A DNA stretch of 64,000 bases from a bacterium SCSIO 12696 (GTDB lineage: Bacteria; Pseudomonadota; Gammaproteobacteria; Pseudomonadales; Porticoccaceae), in assembly GCA_024397955.1 (NCBI GenBank), contig CP073744.1, positions 62,001-126,000 of the forward strand, written 5' to 3'. The first letter of the stretch is position 1; each line of letters opens with the position of its first letter. The notes under the pieces are model-generated. The model was not told the origin of the DNA and searched no databases. It saw nothing but the letters and a program-made list of their open reading frames with translations. The translations under genes were made by a program, and so were the position numbers. Positions 49,515 to 58,575 of this stretch are shown one piece after another.

Positions 49515-50573
49515 GTGTTTCCCTGGCAATCTGAAGCTGAACGTTATGTCGCATCATCTGATCGTTATCAGTCAATGACCTATCGCCGCTGTGGCAGTAG
49601 TGGTTTGCAACTTCCAGCGATTTCTCTGGGCTTGTGGCATAACTTTGGCTACAACGTACCCTACGAAACCCACCAACAGTTGTGCTTTAAAGCCTTTGAT
49701 TTGGGCATTACCCACTTTGATCTGGCCAATAATTATGGGCCGCCACCGGGTTCAGCTGAGGAGAATTTTGGCCGTATTCTTAGTAGAGATTTTGCCGCCT
49801 ATCGAGATGAGCTAATTATTTCCAGTAAAGCTGGTTATTGGATGTGGCCCGGCCCTTATGGGGAGTGGGGCAGCCGCAAGTATTTGCTGGCCAGCCTTGA
49901 TCAAAGCCTCAAACGCCTGGGGCTGGATTATGTGGATATTTTTTACTCCCACCGCTTTGATCCAGACACACCACTGGAAGAAACCATGGGTGCTCTTGAT
50001 ACGGCGCTGTCTTCCGGCAAAGCGTTATACGTAGGTGTTTCTTCCTACAACAGCTTGCGCACGGAAGAGGCCAGTCAGCTGGTGCGGGAGTTTAGTTCCC
50101 GCCTGCTGATTCACCAGCCCAGCTATTCCATGCTGAATCGGTGGATTGAGCGAGATGGTCTTTTGGATACTCTTGAGCAGCAGGAGATGGGCTGTATCGT
50201 GTTTTCGCCACTGGCTCAGGGAATGTTGACAGATAAGTATCTGAACGGTGTGCCTGATACCAGCCGAGCGGCACAGCAGGGCACCCTGTCTCAAGAGTTG
50301 TTGTCAGAAGAAAATATTGCCAATATCAAAGCACTTAATGATATTGCCGCACAGCGCGGGCAGTCACTGGCGCAAATGGCCATTGCCTGGGTATTGCGGG
50401 ATCAGCGAGTAACCTCTGCATTGATTGGTGCCAGCAAAGTTGAGCAAATAGAAAGCTGTGTTGGCGCTTTGAAAAATCTATCGTTTAGCGATGACGAGCT
50501 GTTGGCGATCGACAAGTATGCTCAGGAGGGTGGTATTAATCTGTGGGCCGAGTCCAGCCAGACAAATAATTGA
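49515..50573 (+). CDS. Aldo/keto reductase (YghZ-like)
   Basis: GTG 49515, ideally placed after AGGAGG (49505-49509), is preferred to an upstream TTG. The 352-residue protein has the AKR tetrad (Asp in FDLANNYG with Tyr, Lys in SSKAG, His in YSHRFD) and a GYWMWPGPYGEWGSRKYL insertion typical of the YghZ/L-glyceraldehyde 3-phosphate reductase branch, which reduces small aldehydes with NADPH. Here it could handle lactaldehyde, glycolaldehyde or the sugar itself. Confidence 0.9.
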   Translation: MFPWQSEAERYVASSDRYQSMTYRRCGSSGLQLPAISLGLWHNFGYNVPYETHQQLCFKAFDLGITHFDLANNYGPPPGSAEENFGRILSRDFAAYRDELIISSKAGYWMWPGPYGEWGSRKYLLASLDQSLKRLGLDYVDIFYSHRFDPDTPLEETMGALDTALSSGKALYVGVSSYNSLRTEEASQLVREFSSRLLIHQPSYSMLNRWIERDGLLDTLEQQEMGCIVFSPLAQGMLTDKYLNGVPDTSRAAQQGTLSQELLSEENIANIKALNDIAAQRGQSLAQMAIAWVLRDQRVTSALIGASKVEQIESCVGALKNLSFSDDELLAIDKYAQEGGINLWAESSQTNN

Positions 50574-50586
50574 ATGTGAAAGCCGT

Positions 50587-50622
50587 AGGGTGGATTAGTC
50601 GCGCAGCGACGTAATCCACCCT
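50587..50622. repeat. REP-like palindrome between convergent operons
   Basis: AGGGTGGATTA-GTCGC-GCA-GCGAC-G-TAATCCACCCT forms a long hairpin between the converging AKR and FAH genes. Elements starting GTAGGGTGGATTA are widespread in gammaproteobacterial genomes. It may serve as a bidirectional terminator. Confidence 0.8.
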
Positions 50623-50629
50623 GCAGTGT

Positions 50630-51478
50630 TTATTCAGGGCAGGCTTCTACAGTTTGTCGTTGCACGCCCAAACCTTCGATACCCAGTTCAATCACATCAC
50701 CCGGTTTTAAATATACGGGCGGCTTTTGACCCAGGCCAACCCCAGGCGGTGTGCCTGTGGAAATTACATCTCCCGGCTGCAGGCTCATGTATTGGCTCAA
50801 AAAGCTGACGATAAAAGCCGGGCTAAAAATCATGGTTGAGGTATTGCCGTTCTGGTAGCGATGACCATTTACCTCAAGCCACATGCTGAGGTTGGATACA
50901 TCGCCAGCTTCGTCAGCGGTTACCAGGTAGGGGCCAATCGGACCAAAGGTGTCACAGCCCTTGCCCAAGTCCCACTGGCCACTGCGCTCTAACTGGAACT
51001 CTCGCTCCGATACATCGTTGCAAACAAAGTAACCGGCAATGCAGTTGGCCGCTTCTTCTTCAGTCGCGTAAGAGGTTTCCTTGCCAATTACCATGGCCAG
51101 TTCCACTTCCCAATCGGTTTTTTCACTGTTGCGGGGAATGACCACATTGTCGTTGGGGCCCATCACGGAGCTGGTAGCCTTCATAAATACCACTGGCTCT
51201 GGAGGAATGGGTGCGCCGGTTTCTGCGGCATGGTCGGCATAGTTCAAGCCGATGCAGATAAACTTGCCGATATTGCCTACACAGGCACCAAAACGTTGTT
51301 CACCGTCAACCAGTGGCAGACTATCTACGTCAATGGCTTTTAGAGCATCAAGGCCTTCCGCGGTCAGTACCGAGCCATCAATATCGTTCACCTTATCTGC
51401 CAGGCTGCGGATGTTACCGTCGTTGTCGAGGATGCCCGGCTTTTCGTTTCCGGGGTTACCATAACGCACTAATTTCAT
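50630..51478 (-). CDS. FAH-family hydrolase, 2,4-diketo-3-deoxy-L-fuconate hydrolase-like
   Basis: The 282-residue protein carries the FAH metal motif DWEVELAMVIG (E-x-E, about residues 122-132) and VCNDVSEREFQ with the Asp ligand, and ends TGTPPGVGLGQKPPVYLKPGD. This subgroup hydrolyses 2,4-diketo-3-deoxy sugar acids (from L-fuconate or L-rhamnonate) to pyruvate and a hydroxyacid. It is the last gene of the minus-strand sugar operon, next to the SDR that would make its substrate. Confidence 0.88.
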   Translation of the reverse strand: MKLVRYGNPGNEKPGILDNDGNIRSLADKVNDIDGSVLTAEGLDALKAIDVDSLPLVDGEQRFGACVGNIGKFICIGLNYADHAAETGAPIPPEPVVFMKATSSVMGPNDNVVIPRNSEKTDWEVELAMVIGKETSYATEEEAANCIAGYFVCNDVSEREFQLERSGQWDLGKGCDTFGPIGPYLVTADEAGDVSNLSMWLEVNGHRYQNGNTSTMIFSPAFIVSFLSQYMSLQPGDVISTGTPPGVGLGQKPPVYLKPGDVIELGIEGLGVQRQTVEACPE

Positions 51479-51492
51479 AGTTGGTTCCTTGA

Positions 51493-52269
51493 TTAATTAT
51501 TCAGGGTGACAAAGCCACCGTCGATGGGGAAGTTGCAACCGGTGATAAACGCAGCTTCGTCCGAACACAGGTAAGCGATTAAACCGGCCATTTCTTCCGG
51601 CTTACCCATGCGTCCAATGGGTTGGGTGTTGGAAAGTTTTTCAAACATTTCGTCGGTATTGTCCGGATAGTTTTGTGCCAGAAAGTTATCGACGAAGGGT
51701 GTATGTACTCGGCCTGGAGCAATGCAGTTGCAGCGAATGCCATCTTTGATAAAGTCCTTGGCCACCGAGTAAGTCATGGTAAGTACTGCGCCTTTGGTCA
51801 TGGAGTAGGCAAAGCGATCCACAATGCCCACGGACGAGGCAACAGACGCCAGATTTAAAATGGCTCCTGATTGGCGAGATTTCATGGCTGGAATAAGCGC
51901 AGCCATGGTGTTGTAAGTGCCTTTAATGTTTACCTGGTACAAACGGTCCAGATCGTTTTCCGTACATTGTTCGATGCTGCCAATATGGGCGATGCCTGCG
52001 CTATTAACCAGAACGTCGATAGGCTGTTTGTCGTCTAATTCCTGCAACAGGGTTTTGGTGGCTTCGGTGTCGGAAATGTCGCAGCTGTGGGCGCTGGCTT
52101 TGCCACCAGCAGCTACGATTAAATCAACGGTTTTTTGTGCCGCTTCCAAATTGAGATCGATAATTATCACCTGGGCGCCTTCATTGGCCAGGCGCAGGCA
52201 AACACTTTGGCCGATGCCGCTGGCACCGCCGGTGACTAATGCGGTTTTGTTAGTAAATCGTTGGGTCAT
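51493..52269 (-). CDS. SDR dehydrogenase, 2-keto-3-deoxy-L-fuconate dehydrogenase-like
   Basis: ATG 52269 gives 258 residues. Classical SDR: TGGASGIG nucleotide motif (about residues 13-20), NSAGIAHIG, catalytic Ser and YxxxK (YSMTK). Upstream Met codons are not preceded by a ribosome site, whereas AGGAAA precedes this one. In the family this position oxidises 2-keto-3-deoxy-L-fuconate to the diketo acid. The assignment rests on operon context together with the fold. Confidence 0.87.
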   Translation of the reverse strand: MTQRFTNKTALVTGGASGIGQSVCLRLANEGAQVIIIDLNLEAAQKTVDLIVAAGGKASAHSCDISDTEATKTLLQELDDKQPIDVLVNSAGIAHIGSIEQCTENDLDRLYQVNIKGTYNTMAALIPAMKSRQSGAILNLASVASSVGIVDRFAYSMTKGAVLTMTYSVAKDFIKDGIRCNCIAPGRVHTPFVDNFLAQNYPDNTDEMFEKLSNTQPIGRMGKPEEMAGLIAYLCSDEAAFITGCNFPIDGGFVTLNN

Positions 52270-52351
52270 GTTTTTCCTATTTTCTTTATCTGTCATCCTG
52301 GCAAACAAGGCGACGTCAAGCTTCAGGTTTCAGAATGGCAGTGGTGTTTCA

Positions 52352-53557
52352 CTACGCTGACAATGGCAAGCAACTCGGCCCAATGGGCTCAAACTGTTTA
52401 TACGTTAGAATAAATTCCTGATGCCCCATTTCTTCGGACTTGCTGGGGCTGCCTGCTGCAGCGGCAAGCACCTGTTGGTAAATCTCTTCACCAACGCTGT
52501 CCACATCGCCGTCGCCATTCATGATTTTGCCGGCATTTACATCCATGTCGTCCGCCATACGTTGGTAAGTTTCGGGATTGGCACAGACTTTAATGACTGG
52601 GGAAATGGCAGAACCGACCACCGATCCACGACCGGTGGTAAACAGCACCATATGGCTACCAGAGGCAATCAGCTCAACAATTTCCGCATTGTCGGAAATA
52701 TTGGGGAAGCCAAATTTTGGGTCGCCATCGGGTACTACGTCCATTAAGTACAAACCGCCAGTGGGTGGTATGTCGCCGGGCTTAATCAAGCCGTGAATTT
52801 GTGAATCGCCGGATTTGCAGTAGGCGCCCATGGACTTTTCTTCCTGGGTGGTCAGGCCGCCTTCGGCATTGCCGGGGGCGAAGCTGCCATAACCCATAGC
52901 GGTGTAGTAATTCGCAGCCTTGATCATGGCGGATTCGATTTCTTTGGCCAGTTCCGGGGTGGCAGCCCGTTCGTACATGGTATCTTCGCAGCCGATCAGT
53001 TCGCCGGTCTCCTCAAAGATACACGTGGCTCCCTTGTCGACTAACTTGTCGAAACAGCGCCCCACAGCGGGGTTGGCGGTTATGCCACTGGTGCCATCGG
53101 AACCTCCGCAGATGGTGCCCACGATGAGCTCATCGACTGCCATGGGAACTTGCTCTACTGTGCTGGCTTGAGCCAGCAGTTCACCAACTTTAGCGACCCC
53201 GGCATCGATGGTTTTTTTGGTGCCGCCCTGTTGTTGAATGACCAGTGTTCCCACCGGACGGCCGCTGGCAACGATACTCTCTTGCAAGTGTTCGCGGTTA
53301 AAACCCTCGCAGCCCAGAGAAACCAGCAGCACACCGCCTACATTGGGGTGAGTGCACAGCTGCTTCATCATATTGAGCGCGTAGTCATTGGGGTAGCAAC
53401 CGGGAAAGCCGATTAAGTGCACCTGATCGGTGTTGTTCTGCATTTGGCTGCGCATGACGATTTGCCGAGTGACATGGTGGGCACATTCCACCAGATACGC
53501 CACTGCTATGACGTTGCGTATGCCTTTGCGGCCATCTTGTCGTAAATAACCGTTCAT
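52352..53557 (-). CDS. UxaA-family dehydratase, large subunit
   Basis: The 401-residue protein is the C-terminal catalytic part of altronate dehydratase-type enzymes (GYLRQDGRKGIRNV at the start, a cysteine-containing VHLIGFPGCY, and later GGSDGTSGITANPAVG). In the well-known enzyme this domain and the SAF domain form one chain. Here they are two genes separated by eight bases. The same split is known in the Campylobacter jejuni fuc locus, where it dehydrates fuconate and arabinonate. An iron-binding site is probable. Confidence 0.9.
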   Translation of the reverse strand: MNGYLRQDGRKGIRNVIAVAYLVECAHHVTRQIVMRSQMQNNTDQVHLIGFPGCYPNDYALNMMKQLCTHPNVGGVLLVSLGCEGFNREHLQESIVASGRPVGTLVIQQQGGTKKTIDAGVAKVGELLAQASTVEQVPMAVDELIVGTICGGSDGTSGITANPAVGRCFDKLVDKGATCIFEETGELIGCEDTMYERAATPELAKEIESAMIKAANYYTAMGYGSFAPGNAEGGLTTQEEKSMGAYCKSGDSQIHGLIKPGDIPPTGGLYLMDVVPDGDPKFGFPNISDNAEIVELIASGSHMVLFTTGRGSVVGSAISPVIKVCANPETYQRMADDMDVNAGKIMNGDGDVDSVGEEIYQQVLAAAAGSPSKSEEMGHQEFILTYKQFEPIGPSCLPLSA

Positions 53558-53565
53558 TTTTACCT

Positions 53566-53868
53566 CTATTGGCTAATGCCTTCCCGTGTATAGCTGGCGA
53601 TATAGTCGCTCTTCATATTGTGCAGGTGCACATGGCGGCCGGTTTCGATAACAGCGGTGGCGGAGCCAATGGGCGCGCCGTATTTAAGGATTTTGTCGCC
53701 GTCGCTAATGTCCGCCAGAGCTACCTTATGGCCCACGGGAATATTTTCAGCGACGCGCACGGCCTGGCCATTGATGGTGATCATTTCATCCACGCTCAGG
53801 TTGCGGCGGCTGACACCAATATTGTCACTGCCGTGCAGCCGGATAATGTCGTCGATGGTTTCAGTCAT
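53566..53868 (-). CDS. UxaA-family dehydratase, small (SAF-domain) subunit
   Basis: The 100-residue product is the SAF domain of altronate/galactarate dehydratases: VAENIPVGHKVALADISDGDKILKYGAPIG and ETGRHVHLHNMKS. It is translated just before the large subunit and forms the second part of a split dehydratase. It likely helps bind the substrate and metal. Confidence 0.9.
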   Translation of the reverse strand: MTETIDDIIRLHGSDNIGVSRRNLSVDEMITINGQAVRVAENIPVGHKVALADISDGDKILKYGAPIGSATAVIETGRHVHLHNMKSDYIASYTREGISQ

Positions 53869-53870
53869 CC

Positions 53871-54707
53871 CTATACCTCCTGTAGCTGGTAAAACACTGC
53901 GGCGTTTTTGCCCAGCAGCTGCTGTTGTTCGTGTTCGGGCAGCTCGGCCATCAACGCCAGACTCAACGCTCGCCAGTCGCTGTAGTCCATACTCAAATTA
54001 AGCACTGGCCAATCGCTGCCCCACATCAAACGATCGCCACCAAAGCTGTTGTACAGATGATCAAAGTAGGGCTGCAGATGCTCTTTGGCGGTACGCTCAC
54101 CGGCTTCGGTCACCAGGCCAGAGACTTTGCAGTAAGCCTGAGTGTGTTCGGCAATAGCGGCGATATCGGCCTGCCATTGACTGCTGCTGTCGTTGGCAAT
54201 ATCTGGCTTGGCGCCGTGATCAACAACGGTGCGCAAAGTGGGGTAGCGCTTTAACAGGGTCAGCAGATTGGGCAGGTGCCTGGGCAATACCAGTGCGTCA
54301 AAGCTGAGTTTGTTGTCGAGCAGGGCATTAAACGCGCTATCCAACTCTGCGCGCAGCATCCAGTCATCGTCGGCGATGTCCTGGATCATTGGGCGAATGC
54401 CTTTTAAATAGGGGTTTTGCGCCAGCTCGCCAATGCATTCGGCGGCATCGCTGGCGGCCATATCCACCCAGCCCACCACACCGGCAATAAAATCCGTTTG
54501 CTCAGCCAGCCCCAGCATAAATTGGGTTTCTGCTTCGCTGTCGGCGGCTTGCACCAAGATGGTTTTTTTAATGCTGGCATCGGCGAGCATGGGAGCCAGA
54601 TCGGCGGGCAAAAAATCCCGATAAATTGGCCCCAGATCCTCCGTCAACCAACCGTAGTCGCCCCGGGCAATTTGCCAAAAATGTTGGTGGCTATCGATCA
54701 CAATCAA
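53871..54707 (-). CDS. Amidohydrolase-type sugar lactonase (L-fucono/D-arabinono-lactonase-like)
   Basis: The 278-residue TIM-barrel protein starts with a TTG (54707) whose last bases overlap the previous TGA (TTGA). Motifs: IDSHQHFW (metal-binding HxH), KGIRPMIQD, VVDHGAKPDI and GGDRLMWGSDWP (Asp). These belong to the COG3618 metal-dependent hydrolases that open L-rhamnono- and L-fucono-lactones. It follows the aldose dehydrogenase and precedes the dehydratase, the expected pathway order. Confidence 0.89.
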   Translation of the reverse strand: MIVIDSHQHFWQIARGDYGWLTEDLGPIYRDFLPADLAPMLADASIKKTILVQAADSEAETQFMLGLAEQTDFIAGVVGWVDMAASDAAECIGELAQNPYLKGIRPMIQDIADDDWMLRAELDSAFNALLDNKLSFDALVLPRHLPNLLTLLKRYPTLRTVVDHGAKPDIANDSSSQWQADIAAIAEHTQAYCKVSGLVTEAGERTAKEHLQPYFDHLYNSFGGDRLMWGSDWPVLNLSMDYSDWRALSLALMAELPEHEQQQLLGKNAAVFYQLQEV

Positions 54708-55720
54708 GCGCCTCCAGGTAGGGGTGCGGCATCTGCAACCAGACTTTTGCTGCGCAGTGCTTGCCAGAATTCGTCGGGAATCTGGGTGTCGATTAGCGTT
54801 TGGGTTTGGGCGATACGCCTTGCACTGCCCATGCCGGGAATCACCGAGGCCACTGCAGGGTGGGCAAGGGGGAACTGAAGGGCCGCGGCGGCCAGCGGAA
54901 TACTGTACTCATCGCACAGGTCTTCCAGCTGACGCACTTTATCGACAACGGTCTGAGGGGCAGGGCCGTAGTCGTAGTGCAGGGTGCCGCCGCCGCGGGT
55001 TCCGGTGGCGAGGATGCCTGAGTTGTAGGCGCCGCCAATCACAATGGAACAGTTACGCTGCTCGCACTTGGGTAAAAAGGTTTGCAGGGATTCCTGCTCC
55101 AGCAGGGTGTAGCGCCCGGCCAACAGGAAGCAGTCCCAATCACCGTACTCTAGCGCCTGCTCGCATACTTCATGCTCGTTAACGCCGAGGCCGATGGCTT
55201 TTACCAAACCCTGGCTGCGCAGGCTGTCCATGGCTTTATAGCCGCCGTCCATGGCGATGGCAAAGTGGTGATCGTTGGCATCGCCGTGGGTGACGCGGCC
55301 AATATCGTGCATATAGAGGATGTCCACCCGGTCCAGGCCCAGCCTTTGCAGGCTGTCCTCGAAGGAACGCATAACCGCGTCGTAGCTGTAGTCGTAGTGA
55401 ATATCGAAAGGCATGGGCGAACGGTAGCAGTGGCGTTCTTTCGCGTAGCCTGCCGGCTTCAGCAAACGGCCTACTTTGGTGGACAGCACATAATCATTGT
55501 GGCCGCGCAGAATGTCGCCGGTACGGCGCTCTGATAAGCCCTGGCCATAGTGAGGAGCGGTATCAAAATAGCGGTAACCACCGTCCCATGCAGTCTGTAG
55601 CGTGTTTTTAGCGTCTTCGTCACTGATTGGGTTGTAGAGGTTGCCCAGTGGCGCGCAGCCAAACCCAAAGGTGTGTATAGCCAGGCCGGTATTGCCTATT
55701 TGCCGTTGTTCAACGCTCAT
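54704..55720 (-). CDS. Aldo/keto reductase, L-fucose/D-arabinose 1-dehydrogenase (D-threo-aldose type)
   Basis: ATG 55720 overlaps the previous gene's stop (ATGA) and gives 338 residues. The AKR tetrad is visible (FDTAPHYGQG with Asp/Tyr, STKVG with Lys, YMHDIG with His). The N-terminal GNTGLAIHTFGFGCAPLGNLY and YDYSYDAVMRSFEDSLQRLGLDRVDI match D-threo-aldose 1-dehydrogenases, which oxidise L-fucose and D-arabinose with NAD(P)+ to lactones. This is the probable first enzyme of the operon's route. Confidence 0.9.
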   Translation of the reverse strand: MSVEQRQIGNTGLAIHTFGFGCAPLGNLYNPISDEDAKNTLQTAWDGGYRYFDTAPHYGQGLSERRTGDILRGHNDYVLSTKVGRLLKPAGYAKERHCYRSPMPFDIHYDYSYDAVMRSFEDSLQRLGLDRVDILYMHDIGRVTHGDANDHHFAIAMDGGYKAMDSLRSQGLVKAIGLGVNEHEVCEQALEYGDWDCFLLAGRYTLLEQESLQTFLPKCEQRNCSIVIGGAYNSGILATGTRGGGTLHYDYGPAPQTVVDKVRQLEDLCDEYSIPLAAAALQFPLAHPAVASVIPGMGSARRIAQTQTLIDTQIPDEFWQALRSKSLVADAAPLPGGA

Positions 55721-56976
55721 AGACTTGCCTTTTCTTTGTTTGCCAGCTTGGCGATACGTTGGTTGGCGATAAAGTCCACCAGCTGCGACAAGCCGTATTG
55801 CCATTCGGGGATGCGGTCGCAGTGGTTCACCCAGTTCACCAGTTTGCCCAGTTTGGCGGAGGATATTTCTACCCGGTCGCCTATCTGGTGAGTAAAGCCC
55901 AATCCCGCTTCGCCACGGTCTTCGGTGGGGGCAAACATGGTGCCCATAAACAGCACCAAACCGTCCGGGTATTGGTGAGAGCGATTGCAGGTTTGCGCGA
56001 CCAGGCTTTCCGGGGTGCGACTGATTTGACTCATTTTGTTGGCACCGGAAGAGCGGAAGCCGTCTTCGCCCACCAGAGTCAGTTCCACTTCTGCGCTTTT
56101 CACATCTTCCAGGGAAAAGCTGTCGTCGAACAGACGGAACAGCGGGCCCAGGCAGCAGGTGCCATTCTGATCTTTGGCTTTGCCCAATAGCAGGGCACTG
56201 CGGCCTTCGTAGTCCCGCAAGTTGACGTCGTTACCCAAAGTAGCGCCAATGGCCCGGGCATCCGGTGTTACCAACAACGCGATTTCAGGTTCTGGGTTGT
56301 TCCAGTGGCTAGTGGATAGTACGCCCAGCTGAGCACCGCTGGTGATGGCGGACAACACCTGAGATTTAGTAAACACCTCGGCGTCGGGGCCGATGCCCAC
56401 TTCCAGATACTGTGACCACATGCCTGCTTTGATCAGTTCGTCTTTCAGTGCCATGGCGGCTTCGCTGCCGGGCACCAGGCTGTGCAGGTCATCACCGATA
56501 CTGTTGCGAATTACGGCGCGGATTTCGGCGGCTTTGTTGGGGTCGCCGCCAGCCCGTTCTTCAATCACCCGCTCCAACATGCTGACGGCGAAGGTAACGC
56601 CGCAAGCCTTAATGGCTTGCAGGTCGTTGGGAGCCAGCAAATGGGGTTTGTCGGCTTGAGTGGCATCCTCTGGCAAATTGTGAAACAGGCTGTTTTCCAG
56701 CAGCTCTTCCAGTGAGCAAACGGTGTTGCCGTTGGCATTGCGCACCGCACTCACCGGGTCGTCTTTGCTAACCAGGTCGGCGATGGTTTCCAAATGGCCA
56801 GATAGCTCGATGACCTGCTTATCGCGCACGGTAATCAAGTGCGGTCCCGCGGTGCCGGTGGGGCTGTAGCTGGCGGGCAGCCAGGCACGGCCTACCCAGG
56901 TACCTTCGCGGCAATTGTCTGGCAGGCTATTGGTCAGTGATGCGTCTTTGACGGTGTTGTAAGCAGCGATAGTCAT
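55717..56976 (-). CDS. FAH-family dehydratase, 2-keto-3-deoxy-pentonate dehydratase-like
   Basis: The 419-residue protein is longer than the FAH hydrolase at 50630 and has the features of the XylX/KdaD-type dehydratases: NNPEPEIALLV (metal ligands, about residues 230-240), GNDVNLRDYEGRSALLLGKAKDQNG and a C-terminal GLGFTHQIGD. Family members convert 2-keto-3-deoxy-D-arabinonate or -xylonate to 2,5-dioxopentanoate (alpha-ketoglutarate semialdehyde). It is followed by the matching aldehyde dehydrogenase and overlaps the AKR by four bases. Confidence 0.87.
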   Translation of the reverse strand: MTIAAYNTVKDASLTNSLPDNCREGTWVGRAWLPASYSPTGTAGPHLITVRDKQVIELSGHLETIADLVSKDDPVSAVRNANGNTVCSLEELLENSLFHNLPEDATQADKPHLLAPNDLQAIKACGVTFAVSMLERVIEERAGGDPNKAAEIRAVIRNSIGDDLHSLVPGSEAAMALKDELIKAGMWSQYLEVGIGPDAEVFTKSQVLSAITSGAQLGVLSTSHWNNPEPEIALLVTPDARAIGATLGNDVNLRDYEGRSALLLGKAKDQNGTCCLGPLFRLFDDSFSLEDVKSAEVELTLVGEDGFRSSGANKMSQISRTPESLVAQTCNRSHQYPDGLVLFMGTMFAPTEDRGEAGLGFTHQIGDRVEISSAKLGKLVNWVNHCDRIPEWQYGLSQLVDFIANQRIAKLANKEKASL

Positions 56977-56982
56977 GGGTTT

Positions 56983-58566
56983 TTATGCCTCCTGGCTAAC
57001 GGCAGTCTGGGTAAATTGGCCATCCACTAAGCGCCATAAGCCCAGGGGGTTGGCGTTTTGCAGCTCCGCTGGCAGCAGGGAATCCGGGCAATTTTGGTAG
57101 GCGTTGCGCATGGTAAAGCGTGTTGCCGCGGCTGTGCCGACACTGGTGGCCACCGCAAAAGACGAAGCCGGATAGGGGCCGCCGTGTTGCATAGACGGAC
57201 ATACCTCCACCCCAGTGGGGTAGCCGTTAAACAGCACTCGGCCGGCAACTCGGCTTAGTTGCTGTAGCAATTCGCTGACTGCAGGACTGTCGTAATCTTG
57301 AGTGTGAATAGTGGCGGTGAGGTTGCCTTCCATCGCTTTGGCAACTTGCTGCATCTGTGCCACGGAATCGCATTCCACCAGCAGAGCGGCGGGGCCAAAG
57401 ACTTCGTGCAACAGCTCAGGTGTGGCCAAAAAGCGCTCGGCGTCGATGCGCATCAGGGTATTGTTGGGCTGCAGTGGTTGATCGCCCACTGGGCCGCCTG
57501 CAAGCACATCAATGGCCTCATTACTGGCGCGCTGGGACAGGGATGTTTGCAGGGATTCAGCGATACCGGGGTTAAGCATTACTCCCCGGGCTTGAGCGGA
57601 CAACTCATTGGCCAGTTGTTCGCCCAGATCACCTTTCAGGGTCACAATCAGGCCCGGTGAGGTACAGAACTGGCCCACACCCATGGAGATGGAGCCCGCC
57701 AGGCCGGTGGCAATCAGATTAAGATTGCTTTCCAGTGCGTCTGGCAAAATAAACACCGGGTTGATGCTGCCCATCTCAGCAAATACGGGGATGGGCTGTG
57801 GGCGTTTGGCGGCGATATCCATCAATGCGCGGCCACCGGCTACGGAGCCGGTAAAGCCCACTGCTTTAATGGCTGAATTCTCAACCAGGGCACCGCCCAG
57901 GGCATTACCGGTGCCTTGCAGCAGGGAGAATGTGCCCGCAGGGAAACCACAATTTTTGATGGCGCTATCCATGGCTTTGGCAAACAGGGTAGAGGTCATG
58001 GGGTGGCTGGGGTGGCCTTTCACTACGATGGGGTTGCCGGCTGCTAGCGCCGCTGCGCTATCGCCGCCGAGGCTGCCAAAGGCAAACGGGAAGTTGGAGG
58101 CACCAAATACAGCCACTGGGCCGATGGGATTGAGCAGGGCGCGCACGTCCGGTTTTGGCAGCGGTGCTCTGTCTGGTTGCGCAGTATCAATACTGGCCTG
58201 GCGCCAGGAGCCTTCTTCCACCATATCCGCAAAGGCGCGAATCTGGCCGCAGGTGCGCCCGCGCTCCCCTTGCAGGCGCGCTTCCGGCAGGCCAGTTTCG
58301 CTCATGCCAGTGGTGATCAATTCGTCCCCCAAGGCTTCTATTTCTGTAGCCAGCTGGCGCAAAAAACCAGCCAGTTCAGCAGGGGTCTTTTTCGTCAGTT
58401 CGTTGGTGGCGGAGACTGCCGCTGCACAGGCTAGAGCGATCTCGTCATCTCCGCAGGTGCCGCAGCTTTGCAGTGCCTGATCCGCGGTCGGATCCCAGGA
58501 GCTGAAGGTTGAGGCAGTAGGGGAATGCCATTGACCGGCGATATAAGACTGTGGGGTACTGGACAT
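56983..58566 (-). CDS. 2,5-dioxovalerate (alpha-ketoglutarate semialdehyde) dehydrogenase-like ALDH
   Basis: A 527-residue aldehyde dehydrogenase with GPVAVFGASNFPFAFG, GSVAGGRALMD and catalytic Cys in GQFCTSPGL and Glu in PVFAEMGSINPVF. It matches the KGSADH type that turns 2,5-dioxopentanoate into 2-oxoglutarate with NAD(P)+. The spacing (six bases) and order with the FAH-family dehydratase give the D-arabinose-type ending of the route. Confidence 0.9.
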   Translation of the reverse strand: MSSTPQSYIAGQWHSPTASTFSSWDPTADQALQSCGTCGDDEIALACAAAVSATNELTKKTPAELAGFLRQLATEIEALGDELITTGMSETGLPEARLQGERGRTCGQIRAFADMVEEGSWRQASIDTAQPDRAPLPKPDVRALLNPIGPVAVFGASNFPFAFGSLGGDSAAALAAGNPIVVKGHPSHPMTSTLFAKAMDSAIKNCGFPAGTFSLLQGTGNALGGALVENSAIKAVGFTGSVAGGRALMDIAAKRPQPIPVFAEMGSINPVFILPDALESNLNLIATGLAGSISMGVGQFCTSPGLIVTLKGDLGEQLANELSAQARGVMLNPGIAESLQTSLSQRASNEAIDVLAGGPVGDQPLQPNNTLMRIDAERFLATPELLHEVFGPAALLVECDSVAQMQQVAKAMEGNLTATIHTQDYDSPAVSELLQQLSRVAGRVLFNGYPTGVEVCPSMQHGGPYPASSFAVATSVGTAAATRFTMRNAYQNCPDSLLPAELQNANPLGLWRLVDGQFTQTAVSQEA

Positions 58567-58575
58567 GAGCTTTCC

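Noticed and set aside
57608..58480. Plus-strand 290-codon frame
   Set aside because: Antisense to the aldehyde dehydrogenase, no motif, typical of a GC-rich shadow frame.
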